Origin: an uncultured Prevotella sp.
GTDB lineage: Bacteria; Bacteroidota; Bacteroidia; Bacteroidales; Bacteroidaceae
Direction: 5' to 3'
NCBI GenBank assembly: GCA_900553965.1
Contig: USFX01000020.1
Location: forward strand, 1 to 19,826
DNA: 19,826 nucleotides
The translations under genes and the position numbers were made by a program. The notes beneath the pieces are model-generated. The model was given only the letters and a program-made list of their open reading frames with translations, ran no database searches and had not been told where the DNA came from. Within the stretch, counting starts at the first letter, position 1. Each line of letters opens with the position of its first letter. Positions 8,242-17,200 of the stretch are shown piece by piece.

Positions 8242-9984
8242 ATGAAAAAATACTTATCAATGATATTGGCGGCTTTCCTTGCCACTTCATGTATGGACAT
8301 GGAGCTGCTGCCGAATGACAAGACAGTGGACGAGGACTTCTGGCAGTCCAAGTCTGACGTGTCCCTGATGGTCAATGGTGCTTACAAGCAGTTCGCCAGT
8401 ACGGCGGTCCAGCAGCGGCTTATCGTCTGGGGTGGATTCCGCTCTGACGAGCTGATACTCAATACTGCTGTCCCGACGAATGACGGAATGCGCAATGCGC
8501 TCAATCAGATTCAGGAGGTGAACATTGAGACGACCAACACTTTCTCTGACTGGTCCTCTTTATATACGGTGATTAACTATTGCAACATCGTCATGGAAAA
8601 AGCGGGCAACGTCATGAACATTGACCCGTCATACACCGAGAGCGACTATCTAAGCGACCGCTCTCAGATGTTGGCGCTCCGTGCCTTGTGCTACTTCTAT
8701 TTAGTGCGTACGTTCCGTGACGTTCCTTATACGACGACGGCATATATGACCGAGAGTCAGGACCGTGTTATGGTCCAGCTTCCTCCGACAGAGGTGTTGC
8801 AGAATTGCATCAACGACCTGCTTGAGGCGGAGAAGAACGCTCTTTCTCCTTTTATGTCGGGATGGAAGCGCACGGGCTGGATAACGAAAGACGCCATACA
8901 GTCGATTTTGGCTGACATTTATCTCTGGCGCGGTTCGGTCTTGCACAGTGACGCCGACTATCAGGCTGCCATCGCTTATTGTGACAAGGTCATCGAATCG
9001 AAAAAACTTCAGGCTGAGAGAAAACAGACAGAAGGTGGCGTAGCGCAGGATCTTGACTATCCTCTGGTGATGGGAAGTGATGCGTATAAAGACCTTTATG
9101 TTAGTCAGAATTCGGAAGAGACGATTTTTGAGACCCAATATTACAGTAATGCTGCCAATACGAACGCAGGATTGGCTCAGATGTACTATGGCTATCAGAA
9201 AGACAAAGCTCCGTATTTGGTTGCTCCTCTTGCTTTTGGTAAAGACATTGTCTCCCCTTCTCGTCAAGGTGACGACTTGAATAGTGTTTATTTGCATAAG
9301 GAGGATGCGCGTTATTGGAATAATTGCATGGCCGTTACGGATGGAACATTGGCGGTTTTCCCAATATCAAAGTATGTCAATCAGCAAGTAAATTGGGAAA
9401 TACAGAAAAAACCGGTGACAGTCATGTTGGTTCAGGCGTATGATAGCTATGGTGAGAATTTCATCATTTATCGCTTGGCTGACATCTTGCTGATGAAAGC
9501 CGAGGCGTTGGTCGCTTCCGTCAAGTTGGCAGGTGAAAATGTAGATCCGGAAGACACAAGAGTTGCTGAGGCTTTTGAAATTGTAAATCAAGTCTACAAG
9601 CGTTCACTTTCTTCAAGTGCGTGGGCAAGTGGAGCGTATCTTGCTGTCAACTATACCGATCCTTCCGCTTTGGAGCGTTTGGTGCTTCAGGAGCGTCTGC
9701 GTGAGCTCTGCTTCGAAGGCAAACGCTGGTTTGACCTGCTTCGCTTCAACTACCGCAATCAGGAGACTCCTTGCAACTATGGCACTATGCTGGCCGATCA
9801 AGGCAGTTATATGAAGAATTATCAGGATTTTCTTGATGTCGTGGGACGCAAGTATGACAACGGTGCTTCGCGGACAAACAAGATGAAAGAAGAGCCGCGT
9901 CTCTATCTGCCGGTACCGCATTCCGACATCATTACCTGCCGGTCATGGCTGAGACAAAATCCTTCTTATACGGAAACGAATTGA
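8242..9984 (+). CDS. SusD/RagB-family surface lipoprotein, locus A
   Basis: The 580-residue protein is the ligand-capturing lid of the upstream SusC barrel. It has a lipoprotein signal (ATSC, Cys17) followed by MDME. The N-terminal SusD part (MELLPNDKTVDEDFW, with a variable insert-gap pattern) leads into TPR-like helices at about 105-250 (MLALRALCYFYLVRTFRDVP is the typical helix). The C-terminal SusD signature is at about 477-503 (LQERLRELCFEGKRWFDLLRFN), and the end, LYLPVPHSDI then QNPSY, is standard. Length is normal for the family. The middle third (about 9000-9660) is richer in A/T and in T-ending codons than the flanks. The start is ATG at 8242, 15 nt after the SusC stop. The family is certain; the ligand cannot be predicted. 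Confidence 0.97.
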   Translation: MKKYLSMILAAFLATSCMDMELLPNDKTVDEDFWQSKSDVSLMVNGAYKQFASTAVQQRLIVWGGFRSDELILNTAVPTNDGMRNALNQIQEVNIETTNTFSDWSSLYTVINYCNIVMEKAGNVMNIDPSYTESDYLSDRSQMLALRALCYFYLVRTFRDVPYTTTAYMTESQDRVMVQLPPTEVLQNCINDLLEAEKNALSPFMSGWKRTGWITKDAIQSILADIYLWRGSVLHSDADYQAAIAYCDKVIESKKLQAERKQTEGGVAQDLDYPLVMGSDAYKDLYVSQNSEETIFETQYYSNAANTNAGLAQMYYGYQKDKAPYLVAPLAFGKDIVSPSRQGDDLNSVYLHKEDARYWNNCMAVTDGTLAVFPISKYVNQQVNWEIQKKPVTVMLVQAYDSYGENFIIYRLADILLMKAEALVASVKLAGENVDPEDTRVAEAFEIVNQVYKRSLSSSAWASGAYLAVNYTDPSALERLVLQERLRELCFEGKRWFDLLRFNYRNQETPCNYGTMLADQGSYMKNYQDFLDVVGRKYDNGASRTNKMKEEPRLYLPVPHSDIITCRSWLRQNPSYTETN

Positions 9985-10031
9985 CAGGCGGATGGCTTGA
10001 AGAGTTTTTGAAAGAGACAATATAATTATGT

Positions 10032-10087
10032 GTGAGTGGCATGAGGGGAGACAGTTCTGCTGTCAAAGTGCTGTCTCCCGTACTCAC
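10032..10087. repeat. Long two-part hairpin between loci A and B
   Basis: GGGAGACAG (10046-10054) pairs perfectly with CTGTCTCCC (10071-10079) over a 16-nt loop. Outside an internal loop (8 nt and 2 nt), GTGAGT (10032-10037) pairs with ACTCAC (10082-10087). It lies 47 nt after the locus A stop and 69 nt before the locus B start. No T-tract follows, so efficient intrinsic termination is doubtful. It could be a transcript 3'-end stabiliser, a weak terminator or an operator. Its core arms and loop length match the repeat at 1642-1685. Confidence 0.7.
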
Positions 10088-10156
10088 GATAAATCTCAAA
10101 GAGAATTCTTTTCAAAGAAATCTTGGAAATAAACAAAGAAAAAAGCATAATTAAAT

Positions 10157-12340
10157 ATGAAAATCATCAATAGCAAAAAAATCTTTGTCGCTTTGACGGC
10201 ATTAGGCATGATGGTGACGGCATGTAATCCGGAACCGGATGAAGATGCCAAAACCACTGTCGATGATGGTGGCGAGACAACGGGACTGACTATAGGTGCG
10301 ATGATTGACGAGGACGCAAACCTGTCTTCATTCAACTATATCCTCCAGCGTTGTGGAATGGACCGGATGATGAAGTCATACGGACAATTCACTTGCTTCG
10401 CTCCGACGAATGAGGCCATCACAGAGTATATCGACAGCTTGTATAAGGCGGAAGATAACCATAACTCCATGACGGAAAATTCGTTGGAGGGACTTTCCGA
10501 CAGCCTTTGCAACGACATCGCGCTTTATCACCTCGCTTCCACAAAGCAGGAACTGAGTCTGCTCGGCGGTAACGGAAAGACCGTCACCACGATGCTGCGC
10601 CGTGCTATGACAACCAGCGTGGATGACAACGGTCTGATACTTCTCAACAGCCGTGCGCGCATCATCGGCAGTAATGACGTGTCGGGAGAGGTGAGAGGAA
10701 CGAACGGTATTCTCTATCGTCTCGACATGGTCGTGCCGCGTAACAACCGCAAGATGAACGATGTCTTCGCAGAGCTTGAGGGTTATAGGATTTTCTCCGA
10801 GGCTTTGAAGCGGACGGGACTCTGTGACTCTATCAGCGTTACGCAAAAGGCGGATGAGAACGGACAGCCTATCACCTATGAGATTAACGACAATATGGAT
10901 ATAGACAATTCCGGTAAGCCCACTAACCCGCTTTATTGGCCTAAGACTTGTGACGTCAGGTTCACTATATTCGCAGAGTCGGATGAAGTCATTAAGCGGG
11001 AACTGAATAAGGCCGGCTTTACTCCTCAGACGGATGATACGGAAGGATGGTTCAACGCTTTGGTAAAGTATTGCGCACAGGTCTATGGAGGTGCTTCCGG
11101 ATGGTATGATTATGTAAGTGAGAAGAACATAGAGATTAGCACCGGCACGGACTATACTAATCGTTTCAACGTGGTCAACATGTTTGTCGCCTATCACATC
11201 CTCTACTGCGGAATGCCTTACAACGAGCTGGTGTTCCTCAAGCCGAGCAGTATCAAGAACCCGCCGGCCGGACTTCTGTGGAACTATTGCAACGGAGGCG
11301 AGCCTTACGATTATTACGAGACGATGCTACCCAACACACTGCTGAAGATTTGGAATCCGCGCAATACGGCTCCCAATAAGATTTTCATCAACCGTTGGGT
11401 GCAGAACAACACTTTGACAGACGAGTTGGGCACGATGGGTTCGGCCGGAATGCATCCCGTGATGCAGGAAGGTGTCGAGGTTCAGAATCCCGATGAGTCA
11501 ATCAAGGACAAGTCGGCAACACGAAACGGCTATATCATTCCAATCAAGAGCATGCTCGTTTATGATCGGAACGTTCCTACGGGTGTGCTTAATGAACGTC
11601 TGCGCTTCGATTCGTCGACATTCCTGCCCGAGTTGGTGAACAACGGCTTCCGTTATCTTTCCATTGATGAGGTCAGTGGTCTGAATGCCGGAGGTAGTGG
11701 AGCTCGTATTGCTTTTCCGCTCAACTTTTTCGACAATGTAGTATGTTATTCGACGGGTTCGGTATTGCGTTACAACGTGAAAGCTTGGTATCGTGCTTAT
11801 CAGGCTGACGCTTTTCAGGGATGGGGAACGTATGATTTGGCAATCAAGCTTCCGCCTGTACCTACGAATGATTATGAGCTCCGCCTTTTCTATACACCTA
11901 TGGATCACGCAGGTATGATGCAGTTCTATATGGGTAAGACCAGCGCGAAGAGTTCCATGCAGCCTATGGGAATTCCTCTTGATGCCCGTATTAAGGCAGA
12001 GGACCCGCTCATCGGTTGGACGGCTTTCTATGACGAAGACGATATGGGTGTCGCCAGCGATCAGGCCATGCACAACCGTGGCTACATGCGCGGCCCGTAC
12101 TCATTCTTTGGAGGAACGAACGTGACATCTGGTGATACAGAAAGTGGTAATGGTCGCGGAGACGGAGTGACTGTGCTTCGGCTTGTCATCGGTACGGACA
12201 GATATCTTCAGAGTGACGACCACTGGTTCCGTTTCAAGAACGTTATTGACAACCCGAACGGCAAATGGCAGCTTGACTTCATAGAGCTTGTGCCTACAAG
12301 CCTTGTCAACAGCGGTGCATACGTAGAAGACTGGTATTAA
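10157..12340 (+). CDS. Surface lipoprotein with two FAS1-like modules and a C-terminal beta-rich domain, locus B
   Basis: The 727-residue protein has a lipoprotein signal (VTAC, Cys23) followed by the acidic stretch NPEPDEDAK, fitting surface export. FAS1-like module 1 is at about 44-196 (TIGAMIDEDANLSSF, FTCFAPTNEAITEYI, GILYRLDMVVP). Module 2 is at about 200-475 (MNDVFAELEGYRIF, FTIFAESDEVIKREL, NMFVAYHIL, GYIIPIKSMLVYD) and carries a long insertion. Residues about 480-727 are not FAS1. They look like a beta-sandwich, and the end (FRFKNV, then WQLDFIELVP) resembles the last strands of jelly-roll carbohydrate-binding modules. This gene is first in locus B. I infer a transporter-associated binding protein, with the C-terminal domain as a possible glycan binder. 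I see no clear promoter in the 172-nt gap upstream, so read-through from locus A is possible. Confidence 0.9.
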   Translation: MKIINSKKIFVALTALGMMVTACNPEPDEDAKTTVDDGGETTGLTIGAMIDEDANLSSFNYILQRCGMDRMMKSYGQFTCFAPTNEAITEYIDSLYKAEDNHNSMTENSLEGLSDSLCNDIALYHLASTKQELSLLGGNGKTVTTMLRRAMTTSVDDNGLILLNSRARIIGSNDVSGEVRGTNGILYRLDMVVPRNNRKMNDVFAELEGYRIFSEALKRTGLCDSISVTQKADENGQPITYEINDNMDIDNSGKPTNPLYWPKTCDVRFTIFAESDEVIKRELNKAGFTPQTDDTEGWFNALVKYCAQVYGGASGWYDYVSEKNIEISTGTDYTNRFNVVNMFVAYHILYCGMPYNELVFLKPSSIKNPPAGLLWNYCNGGEPYDYYETMLPNTLLKIWNPRNTAPNKIFINRWVQNNTLTDELGTMGSAGMHPVMQEGVEVQNPDESIKDKSATRNGYIIPIKSMLVYDRNVPTGVLNERLRFDSSTFLPELVNNGFRYLSIDEVSGLNAGGSGARIAFPLNFFDNVVCYSTGSVLRYNVKAWYRAYQADAFQGWGTYDLAIKLPPVPTNDYELRLFYTPMDHAGMMQFYMGKTSAKSSMQPMGIPLDARIKAEDPLIGWTAFYDEDDMGVASDQAMHNRGYMRGPYSFFGGTNVTSGDTESGNGRGDGVTVLRLVIGTDRYLQSDDHWFRFKNVIDNPNGKWQLDFIELVPTSLVNSGAYVEDWY

Positions 12341-12361
12341 TATGCTAAAAGAGATAAGAAT

Positions 12362-14185
12362 ATGAAACAGTATTATATAGGAATCACGATGTTGGCAGCT
12401 ACTTTAGCTGCCACATCATGCTCCGACTTTGATGACTACAATGAGGTGCCGGCAGAGGCAAATGTGGAAGCTGCACAAAGCCTTTGGGAGTCAATCAGCA
12501 GTCGCGAGAATCTAAGTGAATTTGCCTCTTTGGTCAAAAAGAGCGGTTATGACAAAGAACTGTCTTCTTCCCATTTCTATACCGTGTGGGCTCCGCTCAA
12601 CGGCACGATAGACAGCAAATGGGCGGCTCTTGACAGTGCTACGCTTCGTTTTCAGTTCGTGGAGAACCACATAGCCGACTATAATCACTATATCTCCGCC
12701 CCGATTAACGAGCGCATCCGCACAATCAACGAGAAGCGCTATACGTTTGCCGGAACAAGTGAGACGGCAACGTTTGACAACGTCAGCATTTCGAAGAGCA
12801 ATATCGCCGGTATCAACGGCGTAATGCACATCATGGATGGCGAGGCAGTCTATCGTCCCAGTATCTATGAATATCTCAAGACCGGGGAAGAGACAAATGC
12901 GTTGTCAAAATTTATAATAGGCTATGAGAATGAAACGCTTGATGAGGAAAACAGTGTACTCGGCCCGATTGTTGACGGTCTTCAGACATACGAGGACTCT
13001 GTCATGATTACGACCAATGCGTTCCTTGAACGTGTCAACGCTCAGGTTGAGAACGAGGACAGCTCTTATACCATCATCATGCCGACGAATGAGGCATGGG
13101 ATAAGGCGTATGACGAAATCAAGAGCAACTTGAATTATGGTGACGGAACCATTAAGGCAAAATGCCACTACATGGATAAGGTTACTTATAAACCGGTGGA
13201 TGTGGAAGTGAAGATTGGTGATGCCGCTTATCAGACGGACTCACTCACCAAGAAGTTCATGACGGACAACCTTATTTACAGCAATACGAATGACTACAAC
13301 AAGTGGCTTGTCGGAAATCCGGGAATGCGAGGAAGCGACACTCTGAGAAGTACGAACAAGAAACTTTTCAGTCATTCGGACATTATTCTCGCACATCAGC
13401 AGGGAGCCCCTGTAAAGATGAGTAACGGAGAAGTGCGTATTGTTGACGAAATGTCTTTCCTCCCGTGGGAATGGTACAAGCCGGTTCACTATACAAACGT
13501 TTATTCTGCGTATCAGGCTTCCTCTGCAGAGAGGGTTACCGCAAGAAATCTTCGTGAAGACTTGTTGCCGTTTGATCTGCCGGGTGCAACTGATGATTAC
13601 GGTATAAAGGAAGATCTTACGGAAATTTTTGGCACAAATGTCACTATATCCTTATTCAGGCCTAAAGTGTCGTCAGGCGCTTATAATGTGTTTTATCCTG
13701 CGGGATCCGTTCGCTCCACAACTTATAGAGTATATTGTGTGATTGCTCCTCCGGATGCTGATAAGGATTATGCTACCTATGATCCGGAAGCGGAAATGAA
13801 GCAGACTTTGTTCAATGCGTCAATCAGCTATTTTGATCCTGTTTCGAAAAAAGTGGTGGATCATTATTTCCTCAATAACGACCCAGAGGGAACGATGACT
13901 GCCCCGAAAACGACACCGACAACCTCTCCTCAAACAGAGGCAGAATATGCATTTTTTAATGACATGAACAGGATAGACGCCATTTATCTTGGAAATATCA
14001 CATTCCCTGTTTCTTATTATGGCTTGCAGAGCGGTCAGGTTAGTAGCGACCAGCTGTGTCTTCCCGTGATGAAGATAACCGCTCCCAAGTTGGGTAGTAA
14101 ATATGCGAGGGAGAATTACGCCCGTGTGTTGAGAATTGCCGGTATTATCTTATTGCCGACTGAACTTTCAAACTCTAATGAATAA
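12362..14185 (+). CDS. Second FAS1-like lipoprotein with a distinct C-terminal domain, locus B
   Basis: The 607-residue protein has a lipobox (ATSC, Cys20) followed by SDFDDY, which is strongly acidic as in surface-exported lipoproteins. FAS1-like module 1 is at about 36-166 (SLWESISSRENLSEF, FYTVWAPLNGTI, FQFVENHIADY, GVMHIMDGEAVY). Module 2 is at about 170-373 (YTIIMPTNEAWDKAY, then VRIVDEMSFLPWEWYKP). Residues 375-607 are beta-rich with no FAS1 motif and end in RVLRIAGIILLPTE, loosely like the end strands of its upstream neighbour. A Pro/Thr-rich linker lies at about 511-527. The gene is 21 nt after the first FAS1 gene and just before SusC, so it is likely a subunit of the same surface complex. 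The FAS1 call rests on motif order and is fairly sure; the C-terminal domain is unassigned. Bases about 13560-14000 have T-ending codons unlike the flanks. Confidence 0.88.
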   Translation: MKQYYIGITMLAATLAATSCSDFDDYNEVPAEANVEAAQSLWESISSRENLSEFASLVKKSGYDKELSSSHFYTVWAPLNGTIDSKWAALDSATLRFQFVENHIADYNHYISAPINERIRTINEKRYTFAGTSETATFDNVSISKSNIAGINGVMHIMDGEAVYRPSIYEYLKTGEETNALSKFIIGYENETLDEENSVLGPIVDGLQTYEDSVMITTNAFLERVNAQVENEDSSYTIIMPTNEAWDKAYDEIKSNLNYGDGTIKAKCHYMDKVTYKPVDVEVKIGDAAYQTDSLTKKFMTDNLIYSNTNDYNKWLVGNPGMRGSDTLRSTNKKLFSHSDIILAHQQGAPVKMSNGEVRIVDEMSFLPWEWYKPVHYTNVYSAYQASSAERVTARNLREDLLPFDLPGATDDYGIKEDLTEIFGTNVTISLFRPKVSSGAYNVFYPAGSVRSTTYRVYCVIAPPDADKDYATYDPEAEMKQTLFNASISYFDPVSKKVVDHYFLNNDPEGTMTAPKTTPTTSPQTEAEYAFFNDMNRIDAIYLGNITFPVSYYGLQSGQVSSDQLCLPVMKITAPKLGSKYARENYARVLRIAGIILLPTELSNSNE

Positions 14186-14207
14186 AATAATGAAAAGCAC
14201 TAACGAT

Positions 14208-17200
14208 ATGAAAAAACTACAGAGACCGAGTCTCAGATTAGCTCTCTGTGCTTTGGCTTTCAGTGCAGCCATTCCTATGATGGGCCAGATGAAGACCCTC
14301 AAGGGAAAAGTGGTAGACCATGCCTCAAAAGCGCCGCTTGCAGGTATTCAGCTTCAGGCATTGGGCCAGATACGTTATACGGCCATGACTGATGAGGACG
14401 GAACGTTCACGATAAAGGTTCCGGAACACACCACTGCGCTATACGTACATTCTGACGCCTATATGGCTCAACAGGTGTCTGTCGCAGCGTATGACTCTAC
14501 GCAGACGGTTGCCATCGAAATGCTTAGTGACAAGTTTGCGCCGCTTTATGGTAAGGGCACCGACATCACGGCAAAGAATGAGTTTACCGTAGGTCAGACT
14601 GCCGCTACGGTCGATCAGGAAATCGGCAACAAGCTGGGGGCTGACATCAGAAGTATCGTCCGCTCGGGAGCCGTTGAGGGCGGAGCCGCAATGTTCATCC
14701 GCGGTCTCAACTCAATAAACTCCAACAGTATGCCGCTGATTGTTCTTGACGGTATTGAGCTTGACATGCAGTACACACGTGCGTCGCTCCACGACGGACA
14801 TTTCAACAACATGCTGGCAAATATTTCTCCCGATGACATAGAGAAAGTGACAGTCCTCAAGAATGCTACCGCTCTCTACGGCGCACGTGGAGCCAACGGT
14901 GTCATCCTTATTGAGACCAAGCGCGGCCATAGCATGGCTACACGTATTGATGCGAATATCTCTGTCGGCGTAGCGCTTGTTCCGCAGACACAGACGATGA
15001 TGAACGCGTCGCAGTATCGTACGTATGCGACCGAGATGCTCGGCACAATGTCGGAACTGGACGGACGTAACATTCCGTTCCGATTCCTCAATGATGATCC
15101 CAACGGATACTATTACAACATTTATCACAACGACACCGATTGGCAGGACAATGTCTACAGGACTGCGCTGACGCAGAACTATAGCATCAATGTCCAGGGT
15201 GGTGATGATGTCGGTATGTATAATCTTTCTGTGGGATATATGGACACTGAGGGTAATGTGGAGAACACCGGCTTCAACCGTATGAACCTCCGTTTCAATA
15301 CGGACATTGAAGTGTTCAAGGGATTGCAGACAAAGTTCGACATATCTATCGCCCGTACGAGCACCAAGCTCTTTGACGACGGCTTCCCTGGTGATTTCTC
15401 TCAGAGCACCATCACGGCTCCGGCAAATCTGGCTGCGATAAAGTCGCCGCTTGTGACTCCGTATCAGTATAATAGCATTATCGGAGGATTTACGAGTCTG
15501 TTGAGCAGCTATGACGACATTTTCAGCCAGATAGACAACGGCACGAAGTATTCTTTGGCAAACCCGGTGGCCATAATCGAAAATGGCGAGGGTGACAACA
15601 AGAATATCATTGAGAACACTAATTTCAGTGTTCGTGTCGCACCGACCTATACATTTAAGAATGGAATAAAGGTGGGTGCTGCTGTCAGCTATGTGTTGAA
15701 CAGAAACACTCAGCGTTATTTCAGACCTTTTGAGGGCGTGCCTCCGTTCAAGGTTGAGGGCGTGAATACATATTATAGTAAGGTGGGCTCGCTCTTCGCC
15801 GAGGAGCGCAATCTGGCCGCCAATGGATTTGTCGCCTGGGCGAAGAATTTCGGACGCCATAACATCGCGGCTACGGCTGGTTTCCGTTATAACAACTTTT
15901 CTTTGGACGCAAACAACCTGAGCACAGAGTTTACTTCAGAGAAGGACGACAAGAACCCGAAGCTGGAAACAGAAGGTGGCGCGACGAAAGGCATCAACGA
16001 GTCGTGGACGAACATACAGTGGTATGGCTCGGCTGACTATAACTATATGAACCGTTATTTCGCTACGGTTTCGTTGCTTGGTGAGGCCAACAGCCGCTTC
16101 GGAGAGAATGCTGGCGGTCTCGGACTCTTCGGCGTCCAATGGGCTCTGTTCCCAAGCGTGCAGTTGGGCTGGGTCATGACGAACGAGAAGTGGTTCCCGA
16201 AAAATTCCGGTATCAACTATCTGCGTCTGAGTGCAGGATTTGATATGAGCGGTAATGACGACATCGACAACTATGCCGCACGAAGCAGTTACAGTGCCGT
16301 GCTCTTCCATAATACGAAGACAGGTCTTCAGCTGACTAACATCGGAAATGATGAGATACAGTGGGAGACAACGACAAAGTGGAACATCGGTTTGCAGTCA
16401 CGTTTCCTCAACAACCGTCTCGCTGTCAACTTCGACTACTACATCCACAACACCTCCAATCTGCTCACATTGCAGACGTTTAACAACCCTGTAGCCGGTA
16501 TCAACCGCTATTGGACAAATGGCGGAAAGTTGCGTAACACAGGATTTGAGGTGACTGTTTCTGGAAAGCCGGTAGTAACAAAGGATTGGCGCGTGGAAGT
16601 CGGCGCTTCGGTCGGACACTATAAGAATGAGATTACGGAGTTGCCCGACGGCAGTTTTGAAACATCAGCCTATGGCGCTACCATGCTCACTTCTGTAGGC
16701 AATCCGGTAGGCCTCTTCTATGGCTACAAGACCGCAGGGGTTTTCGCTGATAACGCAGAGGCAAGCACGGCTGGAAAAGACGGCTATCTCTATTTGGAGG
16801 ATGCCGCAGGTGCCCACAAGAACTTCTATGCAGGTGATGTTCACTTCGTCGACATCAATGGTGATGGTGCTATTGACGCCAAGGACCGCACTGTCATCGG
16901 TGATCCTAATCCCGACATTTATGGAAATATCTTTGCTTCCGTCAATTGGAAAGATTTGACTCTCAGTCTCGGTTTCAACTATAGTCTGGGTAATGACGTC
17001 TATAACTATCAGCGCTCTATCCTCAACAGCGGCGCGACGCTCTACAACCAGCAGGTTGCTGAAGTGGGTCACTGGCGCTATGAGGGTCAGCAGACGGAGC
17101 TTCCGCGTGTGGCATACGGTGACCCGATGGGCAATAACCGTTTCAGCGACAGATGGATAGAGGACGGCAGTTATTTGCGTCTCAAGACTGTGAACCTCTC

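Noticed and set aside
10007..10034. TTTG followed by TATGTGTG as a promoter for locus B
   Set aside because: The spacing is only 16 nt rather than 19-21 and the -7 box has a mismatch; it would also place the hairpin in the leader.
10376..11197. A 273-codon minus-strand frame inside the first locus B FAS1 gene
   Set aside because: Antisense shadow of a gene with clear FAS1 motifs and a lipoprotein signal; no own context or start signal.
14136..14207. Upstream ATG starts for the locus B SusC
   Set aside because: Starting at 14136 would overlap the preceding gene by 50 nt and add residues before the signal peptide; 14208 gives a normal signal sequence.
14712..15860. A 382-codon open frame on the minus strand inside the locus B SusC gene
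   Set aside because: It lies fully antisense to an unmistakable SusC coding region, has no recognisable domain and is rich in Ile, Val, Arg and His as expected from the opposite strand of this codon usage.
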